Positions 44,693 to 54,556 of a stretch of DNA of 64,000 nucleotides are shown here, one piece after another; within the stretch, counting starts at the first letter, position 1, and every line of letters starts with the position of its first letter. This DNA comes from JAGQPD01 sp020426865 (lineage in GTDB: Bacteria > Planctomycetota > Planctomycetia > Pirellulales > Pirellulaceae), in NCBI GenBank assembly GCA_041399065.1, contig JAWKTN010000002.1:682001-746000 (forward strand), written 5' to 3'. The translations under genes were made by a program, and so were the position numbers. The notes beneath the pieces are model-generated. The model had not been told where the DNA came from. It worked only from the letters and a program-made list of their open reading frames with translations, and did not search any database.

Positions 44693-46483
44693 ATGACAAC
44701 ACTTTTGACTCGCGATCAAGTTCCCTCCTCGGACACCTGGGATTTAACGCCGTTGTATGGCTCGGACGCCGAATGGGAATTGGCACTCAAGGAACTGCAG
44801 TCGTTGATCCCCGAATTCGCCCGCTTCCGCGGAACGCTCGGTGAAGTCAGCGCGTTGGCCGAATGTCTGGCGTTTGACAGTCGCGTTGATCAGATTTGCG
44901 AACGGTTGGGGATCTACAGCTATTTGAAGACGACGGAAGACGTCGCACAGTCGACGTACCAGGACATGCAGGGGCGGCTTTCCAAGGTGTTGGTACGGGC
45001 GAGCGAAGAGGCCAGTTACATTCGGCCGGAGATCATGGCGATTGACGGTGAGCAGATGAACCAAATGCTGGCCGACGACTTGCTGGTACCCTATCGGCTG
45101 CTGATCGAGCGGATGCGGCGGTACAAGCCGCATACGCTAAGCGAAAAGGAGGAACAGATTCTGGCAATGCAGGGGGAGGTATCGGCGGCTCCCGGCAAGA
45201 TCTTTCGTCAATTGCTGGACGCCGACATGAAGTTCGGGCACGTCAAGAACGAAGAGGGTCAACCCATCGAGCTGACCAACGCCACGCTCATGCAATTGCT
45301 GATTTCACCCAAACGTAGCGTACGAAAAAAGGCCTTTCAACAATACTACCAGCAGTTCGTCGGTCACGAAAATACGCTGGCCGCGACGCTGGCCAGCAGC
45401 GTACAAAAGGACGTGTTCCATGCCCGCGTGCGCAAGTACGCCAGTGCCCTGGATGCGGCATTGTTCGCCGACGACGTTCCTCGATCGGTTTATGACAATC
45501 TGATTACGGCCGTCCACAACAAACTGCCGGCGCTCTATCGTTACTACGACATCCGCCGTCGCAAGATGAAGCTGAAGGAGATCCATCACTACGACACCTA
45601 TGTCCCAATTCTGTCAGACATCAAGACGAATTACACCTGGTCACAGGCGGTCGACACTACGTTGGAGTCATTGCGTCCGTTGGGCGATGAATACTGCCAG
45701 GTATTGGCCGATGGGCTGCACGGCCGCTGGTGTGACCGGTACCCCAACAAGGGAAAGCAGAGTGGCGCTTTCAGTTACGGCGTCTACTGTGCTCACCCTT
45801 ACATCATGATGAACTACAAGCCCGAGGTGTTGGACGACATGTTCACGCTGACGCACGAGGCTGGCCACGCCATGCACAGCTATTACTCGGCGCGCCAACA
45901 GCCGTTCGAATACTACAACTATGTGATTTTCGTGGCGGAAGTTGCCAGCACGTTCAACGAGCAACTGTTGAGCCATCATTTGATGAAGGACGCACAGGAC
46001 GACCAGCATCGAGCCTACCTGATCAATCGCGACATCGATGCAATCCGCGGGACGATTATCCGCCAAACGATGTTCGCCGAATATGAAAAGCTGATCCATG
46101 AGATGGCCGAAGCGGGTGAGGCCCTGACGGCCCAATCGCTGAAGAGTACCTACCGGGGCCTCCTGCAAAAATATTTTGGCCCCGACTTTGCTCTGGACAA
46201 CGAACTGTCGCTCGAAGGTCTGCGCATTCCGCACTTTTATCGGGCGTTTTATGTCTATAAATACGCCACCGGACTTTCCGCGGCCATTGCCCTTAGCCGC
46301 GGCGTATTGGAGGGGGGCAATGACGCCCTCCAACGCTACCTGGGCTTCCTCCACGCCGGGTGCTCCAAAATGCCCCTGGATATCCTCCGCGACGCAGGCG
46401 TCGACATGTCGACGCCAACCCCCGTGGAGACCGCTCTGGACCATTTCGAATCGCTCGTCGAACAATTGGCCCAGGCGCTGTAG
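44693..46483 (+). CDS. pepF: Oligoendopeptidase F (M3B)
   Basis: A cytosolic zinc peptidase that degrades oligopeptides. TRDQVPSSDTWDLTPLY is the usual PepF start, and the zinc motif HEAGHAMHSYY (His388) is followed by FVAEVASTFNE with the third ligand Glu. At 596 residues from the ATG at 44693 it has normal length; the frame is open further upstream to 44573, but those residues are not PepF-like. A second M3 peptidase follows 113 bp downstream. Confidence 0.93.
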   Translation: MTTLLTRDQVPSSDTWDLTPLYGSDAEWELALKELQSLIPEFARFRGTLGEVSALAECLAFDSRVDQICERLGIYSYLKTTEDVAQSTYQDMQGRLSKVLVRASEEASYIRPEIMAIDGEQMNQMLADDLLVPYRLLIERMRRYKPHTLSEKEEQILAMQGEVSAAPGKIFRQLLDADMKFGHVKNEEGQPIELTNATLMQLLISPKRSVRKKAFQQYYQQFVGHENTLAATLASSVQKDVFHARVRKYASALDAALFADDVPRSVYDNLITAVHNKLPALYRYYDIRRRKMKLKEIHHYDTYVPILSDIKTNYTWSQAVDTTLESLRPLGDEYCQVLADGLHGRWCDRYPNKGKQSGAFSYGVYCAHPYIMMNYKPEVLDDMFTLTHEAGHAMHSYYSARQQPFEYYNYVIFVAEVASTFNEQLLSHHLMKDAQDDQHRAYLINRDIDAIRGTIIRQTMFAEYEKLIHEMAEAGEALTAQSLKSTYRGLLQKYFGPDFALDNELSLEGLRIPHFYRAFYVYKYATGLSAAIALSRGVLEGGNDALQRYLGFLHAGCSKMPLDILRDAGVDMSTPTPVETALDHFESLVEQLAQAL

Positions 46484-46596
46484 TCGGAAAGACCTGGTCA
46501 CCGGAAGGAGCTGGTAAACGGAAGGACTTACGAACCCTGGATGTACACCAACCCAGTCAGCACGTGTTATCTGCTCCAACCATCGGGACTCAACTT

Positions 46597-48771
46597 ATGC
46601 TCAAAGATTCCTCCGTCTCACCTTGGAAGCCAACCATTGCTGCCAGTTTGCTCGTGCTGCTGGCGATTTCAGCAAGTTCCCCAACAACCTTGTCTGCTCA
46701 GGAAACGGATGCCAACATGAGAATCACTGAAAACTCGCCATTGTTGCGCCCGTGGTCAGGCCCGTACGGCGGAGTTCCGCCATGGAACAGGGTCCGCATC
46801 GAAGAGTTTCTTCCGGCGTTCGAGGCGGCGATCACGGCGGCACTGGAAGAGATCAACGCGATTGCCCAAAACGCCGAACCGCCGACATTCGACAATACGC
46901 TCGTTGCCTTGGAAACAGCTGGGCGCGATCTGGACCGGTTGTCGACCGTCTTCTTTGTCTATTCGTCGAATCTGAATCTCGGCCAAATCCCGGAGATTGA
47001 ACGACAAATTGTCCCGCGATTGTCGGAATATGAGGACAGCGTCACTCAAAACGAGTCGCTCTTCGCGCGGATCGCCGCGATTTACGAGAGCGACGCGAGG
47101 AAGACGCTAAGTGGTCCCCAGCAGCGACTGTTGGAAGACCGGTACAGGAGTTTTGTGCGACGGGGTGCGAAGCTAAGTGCGCAGGACAAACAGCGACTGT
47201 CGACGATCAACAAACGGCTGGCGACATTGTTCACCGAGTTTTCGCAGAACGTCTTGGCGGACGAACAGAACTACGTCACATGGATCGACGACGAAGCCGA
47301 TCTCGATGGCCTACCGGAAAGCACGAAGGCGGCCCTGGCAGCTGCGGCAACCGAGCGCGAAAAGCCGGGGAAATGGGCCGTCGCCAATACGCGTTCCGCC
47401 ATGGAACCGTTCCTGACGTACGCCAACAACCGCGCCTTGCGCGAACAGGTGTGGCGGACGTACTACAGTCGTGGTGACAACGGCGACCAGCACGACAACA
47501 ACGGCATTATTTCTGAAATACTCAAATTGCGCGCGACGCGCGCGAAATTGCTGGGCTACGAAACGCACGCCCACTGGCGTCTGGAACCGCAAATGGCCAA
47601 GTCACCGGACAACGCCATGGCACTTATGATGAAGGTCTGGCCCAAAGCGGTCGCACGCGTCCAGCAAGAAGTCGCAGACATGCAGGCGATCGCCGACAAA
47701 GAGACCTCGGACGTAACGATCGAACCATGGGACTATCGCTATTACGCCGAAAAAGTCCGGAAGGCCAAGTATGACTTGGACTTTAATGAGGTGAAACCAT
47801 ACTTGCAGTTGGAAAAACTGCGCGAGGCGATGATGTGGGCCGCCGGCGAGCTCTACGGATTTCAATTCGAGCAAATCGATGGCCTGCCGGTCTTCCATCC
47901 GGATGTTCGCATCTGGGAAGTGAAAAATGATCGCGGCCAGCACGTTGGATTGTGGTATCTGGATCCGTATGCGCGCAATGGCAAACGATCCGGAGCCTGG
48001 ATGAACGCCTACCGTTCGCAAGAGAACGTCCATCAGGCGATTACACCGATTGTCTCGAACAATTCCAACTTCATTAAAGGTGCGGCGGGACAACCGGTCC
48101 TGATTTCCTGGGATGACGCGGAAACACTGTTCCATGAATTTGGCCATGCCCTTCATGGACTGAATTCAAACGTCCAGTACCCGTCGCAGTCCGGCACATC
48201 GGTACCGCGCGATTACGTCGAGTTCCCGTCACAGCTGAACGAACATTGGCTGATGACACCGGAAGTACTCAACAAATTCGCGGTGCACTACGAATCCGGC
48301 AAGCCCTTGCCGGCCGACCTGTTGGAGAAGATCAAACGCGCCGCCACGTTCAATCAAGGTTTCAATACCGTGGAGTATCTGGCCAGCGCATTGATCGACA
48401 TGAAGCTGCACTTGGCAGGCGATGTGGAGATCGATCCCGATGCGTTTGAACGCACGACGTTGGCAGAATTAGGGATGCCCAAGGAAATCGTGATGCGTCA
48501 CCGTACGCCCCACTTTTCCCACGTCTTTTCCAGTGACGGATATTCCGCGGGCTACTACAGCTATCTGTGGTCCGACGTCTTGACCGCCGACGCTGCCGAA
48601 GCCTTTGAAGAAGCTGGCAGTTTTTACGATCCAGCATTGGCCCAAAAGTTGTACGATAACATCATGTCGGTCGGAGATACGATCGATCCCGCCGAGGGCT
48701 TTCGCGCGTTCCGCGGCCGCGATGTCGATACCGCTGCACTGTTGCGCAAACGAGGGTTTCCGGTAGAATAG
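46597..48771 (+). CDS. Exported M3A oligopeptidase (Dcp/OpdA-like)
   Basis: A 724-residue peptidase. A signal peptide (IAASLLVLLAISASSPTTLSA) predicts export to the periplasm, unlike its neighbour pepF. The zinc motif FHEFGHALHGL (His513) and the downstream FPSQLNEHW with the third ligand Glu are intact, as is the C-terminal HFSHVFSSDGYSAGYYSYLWS block. The protein resembles peptidyl-dipeptidase Dcp and oligopeptidase A. The ATG at 46597 is chosen for the signal peptide. Confidence 0.9.
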   Translation: MLKDSSVSPWKPTIAASLLVLLAISASSPTTLSAQETDANMRITENSPLLRPWSGPYGGVPPWNRVRIEEFLPAFEAAITAALEEINAIAQNAEPPTFDNTLVALETAGRDLDRLSTVFFVYSSNLNLGQIPEIERQIVPRLSEYEDSVTQNESLFARIAAIYESDARKTLSGPQQRLLEDRYRSFVRRGAKLSAQDKQRLSTINKRLATLFTEFSQNVLADEQNYVTWIDDEADLDGLPESTKAALAAAATEREKPGKWAVANTRSAMEPFLTYANNRALREQVWRTYYSRGDNGDQHDNNGIISEILKLRATRAKLLGYETHAHWRLEPQMAKSPDNAMALMMKVWPKAVARVQQEVADMQAIADKETSDVTIEPWDYRYYAEKVRKAKYDLDFNEVKPYLQLEKLREAMMWAAGELYGFQFEQIDGLPVFHPDVRIWEVKNDRGQHVGLWYLDPYARNGKRSGAWMNAYRSQENVHQAITPIVSNNSNFIKGAAGQPVLISWDDAETLFHEFGHALHGLNSNVQYPSQSGTSVPRDYVEFPSQLNEHWLMTPEVLNKFAVHYESGKPLPADLLEKIKRAATFNQGFNTVEYLASALIDMKLHLAGDVEIDPDAFERTTLAELGMPKEIVMRHRTPHFSHVFSSDGYSAGYYSYLWSDVLTADAAEAFEEAGSFYDPALAQKLYDNIMSVGDTIDPAEGFRAFRGRDVDTAALLRKRGFPVE

Positions 48772-48810
48772 GTTTTTTAGGCCAACATTCCTCTTCGTCG
48801 TAGGGCATGT

Positions 48811-49866
48811 ATGCAACCGCAAGCATTTTGCCGATGCTCCATTTGGTCGCTGTTGCTTTTTTGGCTGCTGGCATTTCCCTTGCCGGCCAGCGGCCAGGAG
48901 GCTTCGGCCAACCGCGTTTCGCTGGAGGTCGTCACGCATCCGAACCTGACGCCGGGTGTGGCACAGGACTGGATGCGCAAACTGGAGTCGCTGAAACTGG
49001 ACAGTTTGCGAGTGCGATCGGGGACGGGGCGGGAGAAGCCGGAACTGCGACAGGAAAGCGGCACTTCCAAACCGACATTTCGTGTGATTGCGATCCTCAC
49101 TCGCGGCAATCAACTGCTGTTGCCCGACGCCACGTTTCGTTCCAATGAACTGCCAAAGCTACGCAGTTATCTGCAAAAACTTGGCACGAAACAGGACGAC
49201 CCACCAGCCGGCTCGCTGGCGCCACTTGGCTTGACCGGCGAACAATGGGACGCCGTTCGCGAAAAACTGCGTCCACCGGTCACAGACAGCACCAAGGGGC
49301 AACGGGTGGCCAAGGTTGTGGAACAGCTGCAGCAGCAGCTTGGGGAGCCTTTGCAGTGGGAACTTGGGAGCGAGACGGCGATCGACGAACCATTTGACGT
49401 GCCGGATGAATTGCAGGGGCTGTCGCTCGGTACCGCACTGGCGGCTGCGTTGCGCCCGGCCGGCCTGGTGCTGGTACCGCGGCCGACCGAGGGGACAAGC
49501 CTGGTTCGGTTGGCGGTCGCTCGTAGCGAAGACGCGAAACAGGTATGGCCGGTCGGTTGGGCACCGGACGAGCGGCCGGGCAAGCTGGTGCCGAAGCTGT
49601 TTGACTTTTTCCCCGCCGAGATCGAGAACGCGGGGCTGGTGGAAGTGCTGACGGCCATCGCCGGTCGCACCGGGATTGCATGCGTATTCGACCACAACAG
49701 CATTGTTCAGAAGAACATCGACATTCATCAAGCCCGCGTGACGCTGAAACCGGAACGCACGTATTACAAAAAGGCGATCGATCATTCACTCTACCAGGCC
49801 CAGCTCACGAGCGAACTGCGGGTGGATGACTCGGGCCGGCCGTTCTTGTGGATTACGCCGCGTTAG
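48811..49866 (+). CDS. Exported protein of unknown function
   Basis: A 351-residue protein with a clear signal peptide (IWSLLLFWLLAFPLPASG, cut before QEA). Residues 100-200 contain SYLQKLGTKQ and REKLRPPVTDSTKGQRVAKV. The last 200 look like repeated alpha/beta units reminiscent of secretin or STN domains (LQGLSLGTALAAALRPAGL and LVEVLTAIAGRTGIACVFDH). No catalytic motif is visible. It follows the M3A peptidase by 39 bp and could be co-transcribed. Confidence 0.75.
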   Translation: MQPQAFCRCSIWSLLLFWLLAFPLPASGQEASANRVSLEVVTHPNLTPGVAQDWMRKLESLKLDSLRVRSGTGREKPELRQESGTSKPTFRVIAILTRGNQLLLPDATFRSNELPKLRSYLQKLGTKQDDPPAGSLAPLGLTGEQWDAVREKLRPPVTDSTKGQRVAKVVEQLQQQLGEPLQWELGSETAIDEPFDVPDELQGLSLGTALAAALRPAGLVLVPRPTEGTSLVRLAVARSEDAKQVWPVGWAPDERPGKLVPKLFDFFPAEIENAGLVEVLTAIAGRTGIACVFDHNSIVQKNIDIHQARVTLKPERTYYKKAIDHSLYQAQLTSELRVDDSGRPFLWITPR

Positions 49867-49965
49867 GCACCGTCTTGCACGGCCCAGGCCTAGATACGAC
49901 AATGTCGAGTTCCGTTGATTGAGAAATCTTTCACAGCACAGTCCATTTGCATAGGAGTCCCACAA

Positions 49966-50961
49966 ATGAGCCGCCCGGTAACACTGTTCACTGGCCAATG
50001 GGCCGACCTTTCGGTCAAGGAAATGTGTCGTAAAGCCAAGGACTTTGGGTATGACGGAATGGAGTTGGCATGCTGGGGCGACCATTTCGAAGTCGACAAG
50101 GCATTGGCCGACGACGGATACTGTGCGGCCAAACGCGAGTTGCTGGAGAGCCACGACCTGCAATGCCATGCGATCAGCAATCACCTGGTGGGTCAAGCGG
50201 TTTGCGACATTATTGATCAGCGACACAAGGTGATCTTGCCGGACTACGTATGGGGGGACGGAAATCCGGATGGCGTGAATAAGCGCGCTGCGGAGGAGTT
50301 AAAGAACACGGCCCGAGCGGCCCAGCGGTTCAATGTGAGCGTCGTTAATGGTTTTACGGGATCCAGCATCTGGCATCTGTTGTACTCGTTTCCACCGGTA
50401 CCGCAATCGATGATCGACGATGGCTTTAAGCTATTTGCGGACCGGTTCAATCCAATTCTGGACGTGTATGGCGAATGCGGCGTGCGGTTTGCGTTAGAAG
50501 TGCATCCGACGGAGATCGCCTTCGACATTTATACGGCACAAATGGCACTGGAAGCGCTCGATCATCGAGAGGAATTTGGATTCAATTTCGACCCGAGCCA
50601 TTTGCATTGGCAGGGAGTGGATCCAGTCGAATTCATTCGGGCCTTCCCGAATCGCATTTATCATGTGCACATCAAGGATGCGATTACGACACTCAATGGC
50701 CGCTCGGGGATTTTAGCCAGTCATCTGAACTTCGGCGATCATCGCCGTGGTTGGGATTTCCGCTCGCCCGGTCGAGGCGCGGTGAATTTTGAGGAGATCA
50801 TTCGGGCCTTAAATGATATTGGCTACAACGGACCCCTGTCGGTGGAATGGGAAGACAGCGGAATGAACCGTGATTTTGGTGCGGCCGAGGCATCGGAATT
50901 CGTCCGGCGGATCAATTTTACTCCCAGCAACCTGCAATTTGACGCGGCCTTCGCCGAATAA
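49966..50961 (+). CDS. Sugar phosphate isomerase/epimerase family protein
   Basis: A 331-residue xylose-isomerase-like TIM barrel. MSRPVTLFTGQWADLSVKEM and KDFGYDGMELACWGDHFEVD open the barrel; metal-site residues appear in RFALEVHPTEIAFD, NFDPSHLHWQG, YHVHIKDA and LSVEWEDSGM. ATAGGAGT lies upstream of the ATG at 49966. Substrate is unknown; members act on inositol, hydroxypyruvate and other sugars, and a link to the inositol-phosphate enzyme at 2.6 kb would be speculation. Confidence 0.88.
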   Translation: MSRPVTLFTGQWADLSVKEMCRKAKDFGYDGMELACWGDHFEVDKALADDGYCAAKRELLESHDLQCHAISNHLVGQAVCDIIDQRHKVILPDYVWGDGNPDGVNKRAAEELKNTARAAQRFNVSVVNGFTGSSIWHLLYSFPPVPQSMIDDGFKLFADRFNPILDVYGECGVRFALEVHPTEIAFDIYTAQMALEALDHREEFGFNFDPSHLHWQGVDPVEFIRAFPNRIYHVHIKDAITTLNGRSGILASHLNFGDHRRGWDFRSPGRGAVNFEEIIRALNDIGYNGPLSVEWEDSGMNRDFGAAEASEFVRRINFTPSNLQFDAAFAE

Positions 50962-51117
50962 CGCCGGGGGTTGCTCCCGCAAACGTAGCGATTCGTCGGC
51001 ATTGGACATCACCGGCTTCCGGGCTATAATTGCCGTACCATACGTGCAAGCGGCACGGCGCAAGCCGGCCGGTAGTACAAAAAGTGAACGTGTAAGACAA
51101 CCGGGAAAGATCAAACG

Positions 51118-51510
51118 ATGGCTAAAGCCGGACCGCGTAAAAAAGTTCCAAAAGAATTGGCCGTGATCAATGCGGATAACTGCACGGGATGTGAGTCATG
51201 TCTTGAGGTCTGCCCGGTCGATTGCATCACGCTCAATCAGCGCGACTTCGGCGTCAGAGGGGTACAAGCCTGGTGCGAGATCGATCTGGAACGGTGTGTC
51301 GGTTGCGAAGTTTGCGTGCACATTCCGCAGAAGAAATCCAATCCGTATGAACTGACGGTCTGTCCGTGGGACGCGATAGAGATGGTCCCGACGGAAATGG
51401 TGGCTCAGGTTGTGGCGCAGATCGGTGGCCCGCCAGAATACATTCGCGACAACTGGGACCGCCTCGTCGGCACAGCTCAACATCTGGCCGAACTCCGCGC
51501 GGGCGCCTAG
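51118..51510 (+). CDS. 4Fe-4S ferredoxin-type protein
   Basis: A 130-residue electron carrier with two cluster motifs: NCTGCESCLEVCPVDC (CxxCxxCxxxCP) and RCVGCEVCVHIPQKKSNPYE followed by LTVCPW, where the last Cys pair is spread by an insertion. The extended second motif and the 45-residue C-terminal tail make it longer than simple 2[4Fe-4S] ferredoxins. It lies alone, 157 bp after the isomerase gene. The redox partner is unknown. Confidence 0.9.
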   Translation: MAKAGPRKKVPKELAVINADNCTGCESCLEVCPVDCITLNQRDFGVRGVQAWCEIDLERCVGCEVCVHIPQKKSNPYELTVCPWDAIEMVPTEMVAQVVAQIGGPPEYIRDNWDRLVGTAQHLAELRAGA

Positions 51511-51540
51511 CTGTCGGTCCTCACAATCTAGCTGTCCGCT

Positions 51541-51694
51541 CTCACAGAAGCACGAAGGCCACGGAGACGGAGCGTTGACTGGCCGTAGATGCCGTCGCCG
51601 AAAAAATCGCGACGGTCATCCTTCATCACGACGTCCACGGACCTGTTTTGTCCTAATTTGCCCCTGTCTTGTCTTTTTCCGTGCCTCTGTGGCT
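51541..51694. pseudogene. Probable decayed GxxExxY-type insertion
   Basis: The left edge CACAGAAGCACGAAGGCCACG (51543-51563) and the right edge ending GTGCCTCTGTGGC are imperfect inverted copies of the kind of CACGAAGG repeat that flanks the GxxExxY remnant at 24.6 kb. Between them one frame reads AEKIATVILHHDVHGPVLS, faintly like the start of a GxxExxY protein. This is inference from weak similarity. Confidence 0.3.
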
Positions 51695-51753
51695 GCGTAA
51701 GTTGTTCTTTCGTTTGTTACTTACACCGGACGGCTTGCGCCGTGCCGCGCGCC

Positions 51754-53259
51754 TCAACGCTTACGGCGAAAAACGGATAGGCCGCCGATCAACAGGCCCA
51801 ACAGCAGACTGGTGGCTGGTTCCGGGACGGAACTGGTTGCCACGGCAGCACCGGCGGTGGCGCCGAAATTATCTTTCCACACCGTGTAGTCCGCGGCGTC
51901 GATTGTGCCGTTGCCGTTACCATCGGCGTCCAGCTCGGTGGACGACCCGAAGTTGTCCTTCCAAACTGTGTAGTCCGCCGCATCGACTTCGCCATTTTTG
52001 TTGTAGTCGCCGGCCAACGTATTGGCAAATTCGACGGTCAAGGAGAAGTCATCAAACATGGCATTTTGAGGATCGACGCCGGCGTGCAACATCTGTGTTG
52101 CACTCGCAGTGACTCGCACGTTCACCGTCCCTTCCGGCGCAACGGCCGACAGGGACTGTTGATGCCAATTCCCGTCGCTCTGCTGGACGGTTCGCAGATC
52201 GAGCGAGACCTCGTCCAGCGTGGTGTCGCCTGCACCTAAGAAGGTGATCGTCATGAGTGTTTCGGTTGGCGACGGAATCGCTCCGGCCGGGGCGGCCGGA
52301 TCTAGAGTCTCTAGGCCGCCGGTGTAGTTTGTCTCCCATCGAGCCCAACCCGAAAAAGTGTAGTTGCCACCAGCCTGTCCCGGAACGGTCTGCGACAGCA
52401 CGGCATCAGCTCCGGTATCAGCGCCGGCGAAGGCGCGCAACCAAAGCCCAGGTACCGCATCGTGACTGGCCCACGTTGCCGCTTGAAATTGGGCGCTATT
52501 GACGCCGTCGGGAGACTTTGTGAGCGTCCACCCCTCGGGTGCGGTCGGGACATCATCGAGAAAGCCGTTCACCAGCAGATCATCCAGTGGCGATTGTGTC
52601 GTGGTCAGCGAGAACTGATCAAAAAACGCGGACTGCTTACTGCTGAGCAGGTCACCTGCATGGACCATATCGCGAGCCGCCGCGACAACACGCACCGATG
52701 TCGCCCCACTCGGCGCCGTCGCCGATAACTGGTGCGATTTCCATTCCTCGGTAAGCGTTTGTTCTGTGCGAAGATCAAGCACGGACGGAGTGCCAATCAT
52801 GGCGTTGTTGGCATCCAAAAAGATCATCTCCATCGTGGTCTGCGTAGGCGACGCTACCGCTCCTAACGGCGAGTCCGGCTCGAGGATATCGAAGCCACCA
52901 GAATAGTTGAATTCCCATTTGGACATACCAGAAAAGACATAGGTTTGCCCCTCATTGACGGCGACCTGCTGAGACAGGACCGCGTTGACCGGGGCAACGT
53001 AGTTCTCGTTGTCGCCGCTGGCATACGGCTGCAACCACAATCCATATCCCGTGTCGCCAAATCGGGCAAAACCCAACCCCGAGTGTTCTGCCGAGTTGGC
53101 AACCCCCGAGCCAGGCTCGGAATAAAACGTCTGCAAGTCCCATCCGGAGAGAGTTGAAAGGTCCAGCCCCGGCGACTTCAACAGTTCCTGACCGGTGGCG
53201 ACGCGAACTAGCGCAACGCAAACCAGCGATAGCAACAACGTTGTTCGTCTGTACGTCAT
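51754..53259 (-). CDS. Exported protein with dockerin-like repeats and PEP-CTERM tail
   Basis: A 501-residue protein. The signal peptide TTLLLSLVCVALVRVATG follows a GGAGGAG site before the ATG at 53259. Two related beta-rich domains (about 25-205 and 210-395) share the pattern TYVFSGMSKWEFNYSGGFD / NYTFSGWARWETNYTGGLE and likely form carbohydrate-binding-like jelly rolls. Then come two dockerin-type calcium loops, GDYNKNGEVDAADYTVWKDN and DADGNGNGTIDAADYTVWKD, and a PEP-CTERM signal (VPEPATSLLLGLLIGGLSVF then RRKR). It is exported and probably processed by an exosortase, then surface- or matrix-linked. Confidence 0.85.
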   Translation of the reverse strand: MTYRRTTLLLSLVCVALVRVATGQELLKSPGLDLSTLSGWDLQTFYSEPGSGVANSAEHSGLGFARFGDTGYGLWLQPYASGDNENYVAPVNAVLSQQVAVNEGQTYVFSGMSKWEFNYSGGFDILEPDSPLGAVASPTQTTMEMIFLDANNAMIGTPSVLDLRTEQTLTEEWKSHQLSATAPSGATSVRVVAAARDMVHAGDLLSSKQSAFFDQFSLTTTQSPLDDLLVNGFLDDVPTAPEGWTLTKSPDGVNSAQFQAATWASHDAVPGLWLRAFAGADTGADAVLSQTVPGQAGGNYTFSGWARWETNYTGGLETLDPAAPAGAIPSPTETLMTITFLGAGDTTLDEVSLDLRTVQQSDGNWHQQSLSAVAPEGTVNVRVTASATQMLHAGVDPQNAMFDDFSLTVEFANTLAGDYNKNGEVDAADYTVWKDNFGSSTELDADGNGNGTIDAADYTVWKDNFGATAGAAVATSSVPEPATSLLLGLLIGGLSVFRRKR

Positions 53260-53929
53260 GAGTGCTCCTCCACGAAGAAATTGGTTTGGTACCAGGCGAT
53301 CTGGGCAACTGCCGCGCGGCCAATGGGGTTTTCGACCCCTCCGTCCGAATCCGCTTCGCTCCCATGTCATCAGTAAAGACCGCTTAACCGGATGTGAGAA
53401 TTCTTGCAACCAGCGCATCTTATCCGCAGGATTTAGCAATTGCAAGCGCTTTCTTAATTCTCTGAAAAAACTGGCATCGACCAATCCCGTTCGGCCACGC
53501 CCGCCCCCCTGGCAAACTTGCACAAACTTGGGAATCCAGTCACCTCCTGACACAGCGGCCCCCCTCTCGGCGGCCACCTCCCCTCACAGCTTCACAGCAG
53601 CGAGTCAAGCAAAATCCCCAACAAACACCCCCGAAAGTCCCTAATGAACAGGCGCAAACCTCACGACGACACCCTCAAGGCATCAACCACCTATCGACTG
53701 GTTGAAATTTTTTCACCATTCTTTTGTCCACGTGATATTGACGTCCGTTCATTATATGTTATCTTGTGCATATCACAAGAGTGGCCGGAGGGCCGCAAGT
53801 GCCATCACCCTGTCATCTCGGGGCGTGTACGAGATTACTGGAGACTGTCATGCGTTGCGGTCGTAGCCGACCCGCGAACCGACTCGTTCGCAATCTGTTC
53901 ATGGATTCACACGCTCGAAAAGGAGATGG
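53260..53929. other. Intergenic region between divergent exported-protein genes
   Basis: About 670 bases with no convincing gene. It contains a promoter-like pair (53738-53765) and the short inverted repeat CTTGTG/CACAAG close by at 53763-53779. The frame open at 53644-54042 lacks a ribosome site and protein character. Confidence 0.5.
53738..53765 (+). promoter_or_regulatory. Candidate promoter for Lys-rich exported protein
   Basis: TTGACG (53738-53743) and TATCTT (53760-53765) are separated by 16 bp, about 165 bp before the gene. The inverted repeat CTTGTG/CACAAG overlaps the -10 region. Confidence 0.35.
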
Positions 53930-54547
53930 ATGATGACGACCAATTCCCGTTTCAACCCCCTTGTGCGCCATGGCTACGCTGCAGCCGGAGCAGCAATGGT
54001 GTCCGCCCTGGCTCTTGGCTTGGCCGCCACCGTCGAACTTGATGCGCACGGTGCTCCCGTAACGCGGCCGGTCACTCAGCCGACGCCCAATGCTGAACCT
54101 GCGGGGAACCCTGCCGAAAAGTCCAAAACAGAATCCGATGCGAAAGGTGATACCAAGACAGGAACGGAGTCCACCAAGAAGACCAGCACCAAATCCGATA
54201 GCGTCAAGCCAACCGACACACCGGCCAAGCGCTTGACAAAAAAAACGAAGACGAAGTTGCCCAAGTTTTTCTCGCGGCTGTCGTTGGATGACGAGCAAAT
54301 CGAATCGATCGCGGCACTTCAAGACGATTTCCAAAAACAAATTGAGAACCTGCAAAAGGAAATCGCAGCGGTCGAAAAACAACGCGATAAGGCCTTCACG
54401 AATGTGCTCAGTCGACAACAGCGTGCAACGCTAAAGGAATTCACCGATGCTGTCGAGGCAAAAACTCGCAGCAAAACCACGAAGGCAAAGATGCCAGACA
54501 AGGAAGCTGCTCGAAAATCTGATCGAAAGTCAACCAAGAATACGTAG
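53930..54547 (+). CDS. Exported Lys/Ser/Thr-rich protein with coiled coil
   Basis: A 205-residue protein. A signal-like N-terminus (GYAAAGAAMVSALALGLAATVE) is followed by a Lys/Thr/Ser/Pro-rich linker (40-105), then a helical domain (LSLDDEQIESIAALQDDFQK, QIENLQKEIAAVEKQRDKAF, SRQQRATLKEF) that resembles the LTxxQ/Spy-CpxP arrangement of periplasmic chaperones. The tail is Lys-rich. GAAAAGGAG lies upstream of the ATG pair at 53930/53933. The function is unknown. Confidence 0.72.
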   Translation: MMTTNSRFNPLVRHGYAAAGAAMVSALALGLAATVELDAHGAPVTRPVTQPTPNAEPAGNPAEKSKTESDAKGDTKTGTESTKKTSTKSDSVKPTDTPAKRLTKKTKTKLPKFFSRLSLDDEQIESIAALQDDFQKQIENLQKEIAAVEKQRDKAFTNVLSRQQRATLKEFTDAVEAKTRSKTTKAKMPDKEAARKSDRKSTKNT

Positions 54548-54556
54548 CCGACACCT

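Noticed and set aside
53644..54042. Small plus-strand gene before the Lys-rich protein
   Set aside because: No ribosome site, overlaps the next gene out of frame, and the product has no recognisable character.
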